64,000 nt of DNA from Halotia branconii CENA392 (lineage in GTDB: Bacteria; Cyanobacteriota; Cyanobacteriia; Cyanobacteriales; Nostocaceae): NCBI RefSeq assembly GCF_029953635.1, contig NZ_CP124543.1:6418367-6482366 (forward strand), written 5' to 3'. Under the pieces are notes generated by a model. The model worked only from the letters and a program-made list of their open reading frames with translations. It made no database searches and was not told the DNA's origin. This document shows, piece after piece, positions 24,911 to 33,571 of the stretch (position 1 is the first letter of the stretch; each line of letters starts with the position of its first letter). The position numbers were made by a program, and so were the translations under genes.

Positions 24911-25250
24911 TAGCTTTGCCTTCTGACTCTTAATTGGTAGCAGTGAGATAAGTTTATTCACGGCTGGGAATCAAAAGTTTTTTAGCTTTGCCTTCTGATT
25001 CTTAATTGGTAGCAGTGAGATAAGTTTATTCACGGCTGGGAATCAAAAGTTTTTTAGCTTTGCCTTCTGATTCTTAATTGGTAGCAGTGAGATAATTTTA
25101 TTCACGGCTAGGAATCAAAAGTTTTTTAGCTTTGCCTTCTAATTCTTAATTGGTAGCAGTGAGATAATTTTATTCACGGCTGGGAATCAGAAGTTTTTTA
25201 GCTTTGCCTTCTAATTCTTAATTGGTAGCAGTGAGATAATTTTATTCACC
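24911..25250. repeat. 72-bp direct tandem repeat, about 4.7 copies
   Basis: The unit beginning TAGCTTTGCCTTCTGATTCT starts at 24911, 24983, 25055, 25127 and 25199, an exact 72-bp period with few substitutions. All six frames hit stop codons inside each unit, so it is not coding although 72 is a multiple of three. Each unit has a dyad-like GTGAGATAAGTTTATTCAC. It lies 63 bp upstream of the crystallin gene start and 260 bp upstream of the TpsA gene on the other strand. Copies are contiguous without spacers, so it is not a CRISPR array. Confidence 0.9.
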
Positions 25251-25509
25251 AGAGAAACACACATAATTTGTAAAACCCTTATTGCATAAGGATATTGATG
25301 AAAAAATAGCCTCAATGATCAAACGCTCAAACCCCTGCTATGAAAGGATTCTTATACTTAGATGCCAAGTGCGTTTGCTCTGGTTTATTCACTTGATTCA
25401 GCAGTGCCAATTTGCTAATATCCTCTGTTGTGCATAAGTTGATTCTCCTGACACTTATACTCAAGATTGAAGCTTCCGACCTAAATTTCCTTTTTTATAG
25501 GAGAATGCA
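25251..25509. other. Promoter-side region of the first TpsA gene
   Basis: Follows the tandem repeat and precedes the divergent TpsA gene. No gene or firm promoter match is seen. A ribosome binding site AGGAG lies at 25499-25503, seven bases before the ATG at 25510. Confidence 0.4.
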
Positions 25510-28404
25510 ATGTCTTTTAAAACTGCGCCAAACTGGTTACAAGATCTAGGACTTGCCATTTTCAGCGCAGTTACCTTATATGCAAATATCTCAGTTGCCC
25601 AAATCACCCCAGACAGCACTCTGCCAAATAATTCCAATGTGAAATTAGAGGGCAATACCAGGATTATTGAAGGTGGAACCACACGAGGTGCTAATCTGTT
25701 CCACAGCTTTTCCGAATTTTCTGTCCCTACTAACAGCACGGCTTTGTTTAAAAATGCCGCAGATATTCAAAATATTATTAGTCGAGTCACAGGTAAGTCT
25801 ATCTCTAATATTGATGGTTTAATCAAATCTAACGGCACAGCCAATGTGTTTCTGATGAATCCCAATGGAATTATTTTTGGTAAAAATGCCAGTTTGAATA
25901 TTGGCGGTTCCTTCGTGGCCACAACAGCGAATGCCATAAAGTTTGACAATCTGGGATTTTTCAGTGCCTCGAATCCAGAAGCACCCTCACCGTTGTTAAC
26001 AGTAAACCCAAATGCTTTATTATTTAATCAAATTGTGGCTGCACCGATTCAAAATAGTTCGACTGCACCAGCAGGATCTACTCCTGGTGGCAGAGATGCA
26101 TTTGGTCTACGTGTCCGGGATGGTCGAAGTTTGCTGTTAGTAGGCGGCAATGTGAACATGGATGGTGGAAGATTGAATGCTTTTGGTGGACGAGTCTCCT
26201 TAGGTGGGTTAGCTAGTGCCGATACAGTCGGGTTGAATGGAGATGGTAATAATCTAAGTTTGAGTTTTCCCAATAGTGTAGAAAGAAGCGATGTTTTCCT
26301 TAGCAATGGTGCTGTTGTAAATGTGATTGCTGACAATGGTGGTAGTATCGCAGTTAATGCCCGGAATTTAGAGATGACAAGACAAAGTCTCCTGCTTGCA
26401 GGGATAGAGAGTGGACTGGGTTCTAATAATAGTAGGGCGGGAAACATTACGGTTAATGCCACGGTCGCAATAAATCTTAACAATGGGAGTCTAATTGCTA
26501 ATCAAGTAGAACCAAAAGCAAATGGACAGGCAGGTGATATCAATATAAGTGCTAGCAGATTACAAATTTCGGGTGGTGCACAGGTAAGTGCTCGTACAGG
26601 TGGTGCGGGCAATGGGGGTTCTTTGAGGGTTAATGCCCAAGATGTGCAAATCATTGGTAGAAGCGCTAATAATTGGTTTGCCAGTAGCTTGGGTGCTTCT
26701 GCACAGCCAAACTCAACAGGGGATGCGGGTGATTTGACGATCAAAACTAATAATTTGCTAGTACGAGATGGAGCGCAGGTAGCATCTAGTACATTTGGTA
26801 CGGGTACAGCGGGTTCTTTGAGCATTGATGCCCAAGATGTGCAACTGATTGGTACAAGCGTTGATGGTGAGTATCCCAGTGGCTTGTTTGCTTCTGCACA
26901 GCCAAACTCAACAGGGGATGCGGGTGATTTGACGGTTAAAACTAATACCTTAGTAGTGCGAAATGGAGCAGTTGTAAATACTGCTACATTTGGTAAAGGC
27001 AAGGGGGGTTCTTTAAGCGTTGATGCCCAAGATGTGCAAATCATTGGTACAAACCCTAACGATCCTAATCAGCCTAGTGTCTTGAATGCTTCTGCACGGC
27101 AAAACTCAACAGGAAATGCTGGAGATCTTACAGTCAGAACTAATACCTTGCTAGTGCGAGACGGGGCACAGGTAGGTACTGGCACTTTCGGTGCGGGCAA
27201 GGGAGGAAATTTGAGTGTTGATGCCCAAGATGTGCAAATCATTGGTACAAGCGCTGATGGTCAGGCTTTCAGTGGCTTGTTTGCTTCTGCACAGTCAAAC
27301 TCAACAGGGGATGCGGGCGATCTTATGGTCAGAACTAATACCTTGCTAGTGCGAGAAGGGGCACAGGTAAGTGCTGGCACTTTCGGTGCGGGCAAGGGGG
27401 GAAATTTGAGTGTTGATGCCCAAGATGTGCAAATCATTGGTACAAGCGTTGATGGTGAGTATCCCAGTGGCTTGTTTGCTTCTTCAGGGCTAAACTCAAC
27501 AGGGGATGCGGGTAATTTTACACTAGTAAGAACCAATACCTTGTTAGTGTGGGATGGGGCAGGAGTAGGCGTGGAGAGTCTTGGAACAGGAACCGCAGGC
27601 AACATGACATTAAGTGCTCGCTCTATCCGTTTAAACAACAATGCCTCACTCAGCGCCACTACACTCAGCCCTAAAGTTGACCCGAATAGAGAACAGGCGA
27701 CAATTAAGATTAACTCAAATGATTTGATTATAAGTCGCAATAGCAATATCATAACCAACGCTAGAGGAGCAAATGTTATCGGCGGCAACATTAATATTAA
27801 TACCGATGTCCTGGCTGGCTTTCAAAATAGCGATATCACTGCCGACTCTACTGATTTTCGTGGCGGGAATGTCAGGATCAAAACTAAAAATATCTTTGGT
27901 ATTCAGTTTCGAGATATCCCTTCCCCAAACACAAGCGACATCACCGCCACCGGAGCAACTCGCGAGTTGAGCGGTAATGTAGAAATCACTACACCTGATA
28001 TTGACCCAACTAACGGTTTAATCGAACTCCCAATTAATCTCGTTGATGCGTCCCAACAAATTTCCACCGCCTGCACACCTGGCAGTCGGCAAAGTCAAAG
28101 TTCCTTTGTCTCAACAGGACGCGGTGGACTACCAATAAGTCCCACTGAACCATTACAAGATACAAGTACTCTCTCAGCGTGGGTGAGATTAAGACCAAAA
28201 CCAGTAACAAGAGCTAAAACAACAATTTCGTCACAACCAATAGCAGTCTCAAATAGTACTAAAGTCGCAGCAGCGACGACCATTGTGGAAGCTACTGGTT
28301 GGATACTTGATAGTAATGGAAATGTAAAACTCGTGGCACAAGTACCTAGTGTCACCCCTCACAGTTCTTGGCAAACTCCTGTTTCTTGTCCTGCATCTCG
28401 CTAA
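25510..28404 (+). CDS. TpsA exoprotein A (filamentous haemagglutinin N-terminal domain, beta-helix)
   Basis: A 964-residue two-partner-secretion exoprotein. After an N-terminal export signal (about 1-32) comes the TPS domain (about 33-170) with VFLMNPNGIIFG and GGSFVATTAN, which a TpsB pore recognises. The rest is a predicted right-handed beta-helix. Between about 26580 and 27530 it contains five nearly identical coding units of 195-198 bp (65-66 residues), each with DAQDVQIIGTS and LLVRDGAQV. The C-terminal region has the cyanobacterial tail pattern (GLIELPINLVDASQQISTAC; ATGWILDSNGNVKLVAQ). Strong RBS before ATG 25510. The TPR-CHAT gene starts only 10 bp downstream, so the two are co-transcribed. 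Confidence 0.9.
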   Translation: MSFKTAPNWLQDLGLAIFSAVTLYANISVAQITPDSTLPNNSNVKLEGNTRIIEGGTTRGANLFHSFSEFSVPTNSTALFKNAADIQNIISRVTGKSISNIDGLIKSNGTANVFLMNPNGIIFGKNASLNIGGSFVATTANAIKFDNLGFFSASNPEAPSPLLTVNPNALLFNQIVAAPIQNSSTAPAGSTPGGRDAFGLRVRDGRSLLLVGGNVNMDGGRLNAFGGRVSLGGLASADTVGLNGDGNNLSLSFPNSVERSDVFLSNGAVVNVIADNGGSIAVNARNLEMTRQSLLLAGIESGLGSNNSRAGNITVNATVAINLNNGSLIANQVEPKANGQAGDINISASRLQISGGAQVSARTGGAGNGGSLRVNAQDVQIIGRSANNWFASSLGASAQPNSTGDAGDLTIKTNNLLVRDGAQVASSTFGTGTAGSLSIDAQDVQLIGTSVDGEYPSGLFASAQPNSTGDAGDLTVKTNTLVVRNGAVVNTATFGKGKGGSLSVDAQDVQIIGTNPNDPNQPSVLNASARQNSTGNAGDLTVRTNTLLVRDGAQVGTGTFGAGKGGNLSVDAQDVQIIGTSADGQAFSGLFASAQSNSTGDAGDLMVRTNTLLVREGAQVSAGTFGAGKGGNLSVDAQDVQIIGTSVDGEYPSGLFASSGLNSTGDAGNFTLVRTNTLLVWDGAGVGVESLGTGTAGNMTLSARSIRLNNNASLSATTLSPKVDPNREQATIKINSNDLIISRNSNIITNARGANVIGGNININTDVLAGFQNSDITADSTDFRGGNVRIKTKNIFGIQFRDIPSPNTSDITATGATRELSGNVEITTPDIDPTNGLIELPINLVDASQQISTACTPGSRQSQSSFVSTGRGGLPISPTEPLQDTSTLSAWVRLRPKPVTRAKTTISSQPIAVSNSTKVAAATTIVEATGWILDSNGNVKLVAQVPSVTPHSSWQTPVSCPASR
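26580..27530 (+). repeat. Coding tandem repeats in TpsA exoprotein A
   Basis: The phrase GATGCCCAAGATGTGCAA (or close variants) recurs at about 26632, 26827, 27022, 27220 and 27415, giving units of 195, 195, 198 and 195 bp. High DNA identity between copies, beyond protein need, suggests recent expansion or ongoing recombination. Confidence 0.8.
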
Positions 28405-28414
28405 GGTGTGAAAT

Positions 28415-31039
28415 ATGCATCCATTTATGCTGATAAAACGACTCCTGAGATTTGCGGTAACAAATGTAGTTCTATTTACCCTTGCTTTTTCCCTAACTAT
28501 TATCCCCAGTACATTTGCCAAAAAACCCCAGACAAATTTACTAAATGGATTACACACTCAAAATACTAAACCTTCAACTACAACCCCACAGCAACTTGTC
28601 TCTCAAGGAGAAGCGCTTTATCAATCTGGACGCTTTACCGAAGCTGTAAATGTTCTCCAACAAGCTGTTCGTATCTATCAACTAGAAGGCGATAGACTTG
28701 CACAAGCCGCAGCACTGACTAACCTCTCTCTTGTATACCAGCAACTCGGCTCGTGGAAAGAAGCTGATGCAACTATTGACAATAGCTTAAATTTACTTGG
28801 CTGGGATGAGATCAATCAAAAGTTGAATGTCAGTCATCCAAAATCTGAATTGTTAGAAATTCTGGCACAGACTCTCAATATTCAAGGCGAATTGCAACTA
28901 GGACAGGGACAAACTGATGCATCTATAAAAACATCACAACAAGCAGAGCAAATCTGGAAGAAGTTAGGTGACAATGCTGGAGTAACGCGCAGCCAAATTA
29001 ACCAAGCACAAGCTTTACGAGTTGCTGGTTTTTATCGCCGTAGTTTAAATATATTGAATGAAGTATCTCAACAATTAATTTCTCAACCTGACTCAGTTGT
29101 CAAAATAACAGCTTTGCGATCGCTCGGCAATGTCTTACAACAATTAGGCGAACTTGAGTCATCCCAGCAAATCTTACAACAAAGCTTAGAAATAGCTCAA
29201 CGTCTGCAACTGTCTCCAGAAATTAGTTTAACAGAATTTTCCCTCGGTAATACTGCTAGAGTATTAGATAATACAAAAGACGCGATCGCTCATTATGAAA
29301 ATGCGGCTTTAACTGCATCCAACCCACTCGCCAAAGTTCAAGCTCAAATCAATCAACTCAGCTTGCTGATCGAAAATGAACAAATAGGACAAGCGAAAAC
29401 AATAATACCTAAAATCCAATCTCAACTTGCAACTGTGCCTACCACTCAAGCTGGTATTTATGCACGGATCAATTTTGCTCGTACCATCAGCAAAATTGGT
29501 GAGCCAAGAAACATCGCCCAGATTCTGGCAGACAGCGTTCAACAAGCCAAGACTATAGGTGATGAGCGTTCTCAATCATATTCGCTTGGCAGTTTAGCAG
29601 AAGTCTACGAACAAAACAATCAATGGCAAGAGGCACAGGATTTGACGCAGCAAGCATTGTTGATCGCTGAAAAAATCGATGTTTCAGATATAGCTTACCG
29701 TTGGCAGTGGCTGTTAGGACGCTTGCTCAAAGCACAGGGGAATACTGAAGGAGCGATCGCTGCTTATGATACCGCAGTCGCAACTCTTCAATCTCTCCGC
29801 ACCGATTTAGTTACGGTAAACCGAGAGGTACAATTTAATTTTCGTGATAGCGTAGAACCTATTTATCGCCAGTCAGTAGAACTACTTTTACAACAGAAAG
29901 GACGAGGAAAACCAGATTTAAATAAAGTCCGCCAGCGAATTGAAGCTTTGCAATTGGCAGAACTAGACAATTTTTTCCGAGAAGCTTGCTTGAGTAACCA
30001 ATTTGTGGTATTGGACAAAGTGGTAGACCGCGATCATCCTAATACTGCCATTTTTTACCCGATTATCTTAGATAACCAATTAGAAGTTATCCTCAAGCTT
30101 CCCAACCAACCTTTGATACATAAAACTTCTGTAGTGAACCATCAGCAAGTAGAGCAGGCGATCGCCCAAATGCGAGATACGATAGTTCAACCTGAAGCCA
30201 ATAAGAAATTTCAAGCGGTTTCCCAGCAGCTTTATGATTGGTTAATTAAACCAGTTGCAGATGAACTCAAAAAGAGTGGAGTTAGTACTCTAGTTTTTAT
30301 CCCAGACGGGTCACTACGAAATATTCCGATGTCTGCATTGTATGATGGCGCATTGTATTTAGTCCAGAAATACGCGATCGCCATTAGCCCAGGATTACAA
30401 CTATTTACCCCCAAACCTCTAGCACAGTCAAGATTAAACGCTCTTGCTGGAGGACTGTCGCAACCACCTAAAAATGAAGAGTTTGCACCACTTCCCAACG
30501 TCAAAGTTGAACTGAAATTGATTCAGCAATCAGGGGTATCAACGACAATATTATTGAATGAAAATTTCAAAAGTACAACTTTAAGAAAAACGATTAACGC
30601 CCAACCTTTTAAAGTTGTTCACTTGGCAACTCACGGACAATTTAGCTCTAAAGCAAAAGATACTTTTATCCTAGCAGCCGATAAACGTATCTACGTCAAT
30701 GAATTAGATAGCTTGCTCAAAAGCAGAGAGCAAAAACGAACACAGCCAGTGGAATTACTTGTTTTAAGTGCTTGCGAAACAGCACAAGGAGATAACCGTG
30801 CTGCATTAGGATTAGCGGGAGTTGCCCTGCGTGCTGGGGCGCGCAGTACTTTAGCCTCCCTATGGCAGATTGGGGATGATTCCACTGCTTTGTTTATTAG
30901 TCAATTCTACCATCAGTTAATAACTGGCAAAACTACAGCAGAAGCTTTACGCGAAGCTCAATTAAAGCTGCTGTCTAGTTCGCAATACATTCGTCCTCTT
31001 TATTGGGCACCTTATGTGTTAGTTGGTAATTGGTTGTAG
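28415..31039 (+). CDS. Exported TPR-CHAT protein (caspase-like), copy 1
   Basis: An 874-residue protein with a hydrophobic N-terminal signal (about 13-35, FAVTNVVLFTLAFSLTIIP), so the protein is probably periplasmic or surface-exposed. Residues about 55-470 hold TPR repeats (for example GEALYQSGRFTEAVNVLQQA). The C-terminal CHAT domain (about 580-874) has a His740-Cys787 pair (HLATHGQF; VLSACETAQGD) and closes with YWAPYVLVGNWL, typical of CHAT. CHAT domains are caspase/separase-like cysteine peptidases; activity is not proven here. It follows the TpsA gene by 10 bp, hinting that it processes or depends on that exoprotein. Confidence 0.9.
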   Translation: MHPFMLIKRLLRFAVTNVVLFTLAFSLTIIPSTFAKKPQTNLLNGLHTQNTKPSTTTPQQLVSQGEALYQSGRFTEAVNVLQQAVRIYQLEGDRLAQAAALTNLSLVYQQLGSWKEADATIDNSLNLLGWDEINQKLNVSHPKSELLEILAQTLNIQGELQLGQGQTDASIKTSQQAEQIWKKLGDNAGVTRSQINQAQALRVAGFYRRSLNILNEVSQQLISQPDSVVKITALRSLGNVLQQLGELESSQQILQQSLEIAQRLQLSPEISLTEFSLGNTARVLDNTKDAIAHYENAALTASNPLAKVQAQINQLSLLIENEQIGQAKTIIPKIQSQLATVPTTQAGIYARINFARTISKIGEPRNIAQILADSVQQAKTIGDERSQSYSLGSLAEVYEQNNQWQEAQDLTQQALLIAEKIDVSDIAYRWQWLLGRLLKAQGNTEGAIAAYDTAVATLQSLRTDLVTVNREVQFNFRDSVEPIYRQSVELLLQQKGRGKPDLNKVRQRIEALQLAELDNFFREACLSNQFVVLDKVVDRDHPNTAIFYPIILDNQLEVILKLPNQPLIHKTSVVNHQQVEQAIAQMRDTIVQPEANKKFQAVSQQLYDWLIKPVADELKKSGVSTLVFIPDGSLRNIPMSALYDGALYLVQKYAIAISPGLQLFTPKPLAQSRLNALAGGLSQPPKNEEFAPLPNVKVELKLIQQSGVSTTILLNENFKSTTLRKTINAQPFKVVHLATHGQFSSKAKDTFILAADKRIYVNELDSLLKSREQKRTQPVELLVLSACETAQGDNRAALGLAGVALRAGARSTLASLWQIGDDSTALFISQFYHQLITGKTTAEALREAQLKLLSSSQYIRPLYWAPYVLVGNWL

Positions 31040-31324
31040 AGCAATACGCTTGGGTTAAGGAAATTATTGTTAGGGCAGGCAGGGGGAGCAGGGGGAACAG
31101 GGGGAGAAATTTTGTAAATTGCTATCATACCTCGATTCAGGAACGTCAAGAAACAGTTCTTGGTATCTTGTTTAATTGATAACTATTTACTATTATTTAG
31201 CAAATTCTAGAAATTAAATTATCCAATTTTTACCTCGAAGACAATTATTCAGATTCTTTCCTCCCCTGCCTCAAGAGCCTCCCCTGCTTGCACAGCGAGG
31301 GTATATTTTTTAGTTGGAAGTCCC
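31040..31324. other. Gap between convergent CHAT and DUF928 genes
   Basis: No gene seen. It carries G-rich units (GGCAGGGGGAGCAGGGGG, about 31073-31105) and C-rich counterparts (CTCCCCTGCCTCAAGAGCCT, about 31261-31290). Paired, these opposed tracts could form a long-range stem acting on either transcript's 3' end. Confidence 0.4.
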
Positions 31325-32152
31325 TTATTGCACCAGAGGAGCCGTAGCAACATTATCTAAATTGACAGATTTTAATAGACTTTGCCAATCCGAAACAACA
31401 GATGCATCATGAGGATTCTTCTGGCGCAGTTGTGCCAGCATAGTCAGAGAATCAAACCAAATACCTTCTTGTGCATAGATTACAACCTTTTGTTGCGGAG
31501 CGACTGCTGTTTGCAACTGCTGCATCATCCGAGAATCTAAATTGACTCTTTGAATGTCTCCTTCTACATAAATAGGAACACTTGCCGTTTGTTGTTGATT
31601 GCAAAAGACTTTTAAATACCAGCGATATGTTTTCTCTACTTGCAAAGATTTATTGGATGGAAGAGAAACACCTATGACACCTGGCTTTGGAGGTAGTGCG
31701 ATCGCATTTCTATAAATATCGTTTTCCTCACTATCTTGTAAGATAAATTCAGCACTAGCTGTTGAATCCTGAGTGTAGGGAACATAAAACCAAAACGTTG
31801 GTCGTTGTGAAGTAGTTAGTCCTCCTACAATCTCCGAAATTGGTTTGTCTGTTTTTTTACTAATCTTTTGTTCCTCTTGCAACGGCACTAAAGCAGTAAG
31901 TGCAGTTGTCACCGCAGGACAATTATCTCGACTACCCATTCCTGCTCTACGCCCAGAGATTGGACTTAAGCGTTCAGGTGTTTTTGGCAAAACAAAAACT
32001 GGTCGGGAGGTAGGTTGTTGGGGTGAAGTTTTACCTTTGGCTGGTTGCACGGGCTGCTTGGTTGTTGCTGGTGGTTTAGTTTGAGCTGTTGCCTTTGCTG
32101 GATAATAAGTAACGCTGCTTAAAACAAGAACGATTGCTAACATCCATTTCAT
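31325..32152 (-). CDS. DUF928 family exported protein, copy 1
   Basis: A 275-residue protein with a signal peptide (MKWMLAIVLVLSSVTYYPAK, cut near ATAQ), a Pro/Gln/Lys-rich spacer (25-60), then the DUF928 domain: TSQRPTFWFYVPY (the T-x-x-x-P-T-F-W-F-Y-V-P core), DSEENDIYRNAIALPP and KTYRWYLKVFC. The C-terminus (GIWFDSLTMLAQLR...WQSLLKSVNLDNVATAPLV) closely parallels the DUF928 protein at 46200. Function unknown; the family is commonly found near CHAT and TPS genes in filamentous cyanobacteria. Transcribed toward the TPR-CHAT gene. Confidence 0.88.
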   Translation of the reverse strand: MKWMLAIVLVLSSVTYYPAKATAQTKPPATTKQPVQPAKGKTSPQQPTSRPVFVLPKTPERLSPISGRRAGMGSRDNCPAVTTALTALVPLQEEQKISKKTDKPISEIVGGLTTSQRPTFWFYVPYTQDSTASAEFILQDSEENDIYRNAIALPPKPGVIGVSLPSNKSLQVEKTYRWYLKVFCNQQQTASVPIYVEGDIQRVNLDSRMMQQLQTAVAPQQKVVIYAQEGIWFDSLTMLAQLRQKNPHDASVVSDWQSLLKSVNLDNVATAPLVQ

Positions 32153-32483
32153 ATAGGACTCCTATTTGATTTTTGAACACGATTCAGTACATATCTATCC
32201 CTTCTTAACTGTTCCCTGTTTCCTGTTTCCTGTTCCCTACCTACACAAATAAATTCGGTAATCAAACCGGATTACTATATTTCTAGATGCTATTAGTAGA
32301 AACGTATAGATACTCCTAGACATTTTACTCTCCTATTAAAAAGGAAATTTAGCTGGCAATCCTTTATTTATTAACTATACGTATCAGCACAATGAATTTA
32401 TGCATAAGCGAGGATATTAATAAATTTTTAGCTACTGATATGAAGTACAAAAAAGTAGCCTTTAATATACAAAGTAGGCATTT

Positions 32484-32799
32484 TTGTCAAGTATATTAAG
32501 GTTGAAACATGGTATTCAAAAAATTGAGCAAGAAGTGTCAAGCTATTATCTTGCTGATGAAATTAAGGGAACTTATCGTGGCATGATGATTGCAATTCCC
32601 CCAAGGGAATGGAAGGTTTTCGCAAAAATGAATCTACTTGAATTGACCAAGATACTTCAACATTTGGCAGCTAACGTTAATTTATTTGTTTTTGTGTCCC
32701 ATCCTCGCACACCAAAAAAACAAGAAGGGCACTAAAACGCACTCGTCCTTCCAAACGACCTCATGTTTCTACAGCTAAAATTCTATCCCAAAAATAATC
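32484..32799 (+). pseudogene. Transposase C-terminal remnant, frameshifted
   Basis: Reads HGIQKIEQEVSSYYLADEIK, then GTYRGMMIAIPPREWKVFAK in one frame, resembling the end of IS4-type transposases; after about 32718 the continuation (RRALKRTRPSKRPHVSTAKI) lies in another frame and ends at 32799. It has no proper start, no catalytic part, and one frameshift, so it is debris of an insertion sequence. Confidence 0.55.
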
Positions 32800-33571
32800 C
32801 AAAAATAGACACCTTGAAAGGGCTGGTTATCACGATGGCTATGCAGAAGATTGAAAAACTTCTAGAAGATATGGGTGATAAAGGGCAGAAACTGTTAACG
32901 AAGTATCACTCAAATTAGTTCTGAGGAAAAAACATAAAGCAGATTACCTCCAGGACGAACGCATCTAAATATAGTACATATATACTAAGCAGAGAGTAAT
33001 CGCAGGTGTTAGAGAGGTTAAGCGATCGCTTTTTTCTTATCTAAGTAGAAATTAGTAATAATTGAGACTTATTATATTGACAAGATGCGTTCGCCCTGTG
33101 CTTGCGGGAAACCTTTAAGGAATTTTTAGGACTTATTGTTTTTGCCCAGCCTCGCATAAATGAGAGTTTATACATCAACTTACCTTCGTAAATTGGCAAA
33201 GGTATTAATGCAGTACAAGACATAGTTTCTTCTCACTCCTCAAAAATAAGCGAACCGACAGTATTACATCAGCAGTAAAAAATAAAAATAGTATTTATAC
33301 TGATGGCAGTTGTAAAAAAACACAGCGAATATTATATGGAATGATATATCACTCATTAAAATTTAACTAGATAACTAGCCGCGCAAAATAAACTATAGGA
33401 ACGTACTTGAATCTTGCTAAATATACTGAGAAACAAACCTTTGTATAGCAAGCTTTTAGGCAATTTGGTTTTTCAGAAATCAAATATGAGTCCTATATTT
33501 AGTTAAGTAAAAAAACTTAATACTAAAAGAATATAGCAATTTCAATTGTGTTGAAAAATAACTCAATATTT
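32800..33571. other. Gene-free stretch upstream of TpsB
   Basis: About 770 bp, AT-rich, without a supported gene. It includes HIP1 sites and scattered debris; a 27-codon frame (32834-32917) has no recognisable identity. The TpsB promoter should be within the last 150 bp but no confident boxes are seen. Confidence 0.4.

Noticed and set aside
24911..25250. CRISPR array
   Set aside because: Units are contiguous 72-bp copies without unique spacers, and no cas gene is present in the window.
26502..27791. Long minus-strand frames within TpsA exoprotein A (also in the other tpsA genes)
   Set aside because: They mirror the repeat composition of the true coding strand, have Pro/Leu-rich implausible products and no start signals.
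32834..32917. 27-codon frame MAMQKIEKLLEDMGDKGQKL
   Set aside because: Too short, no family recognised and no context to support expression.
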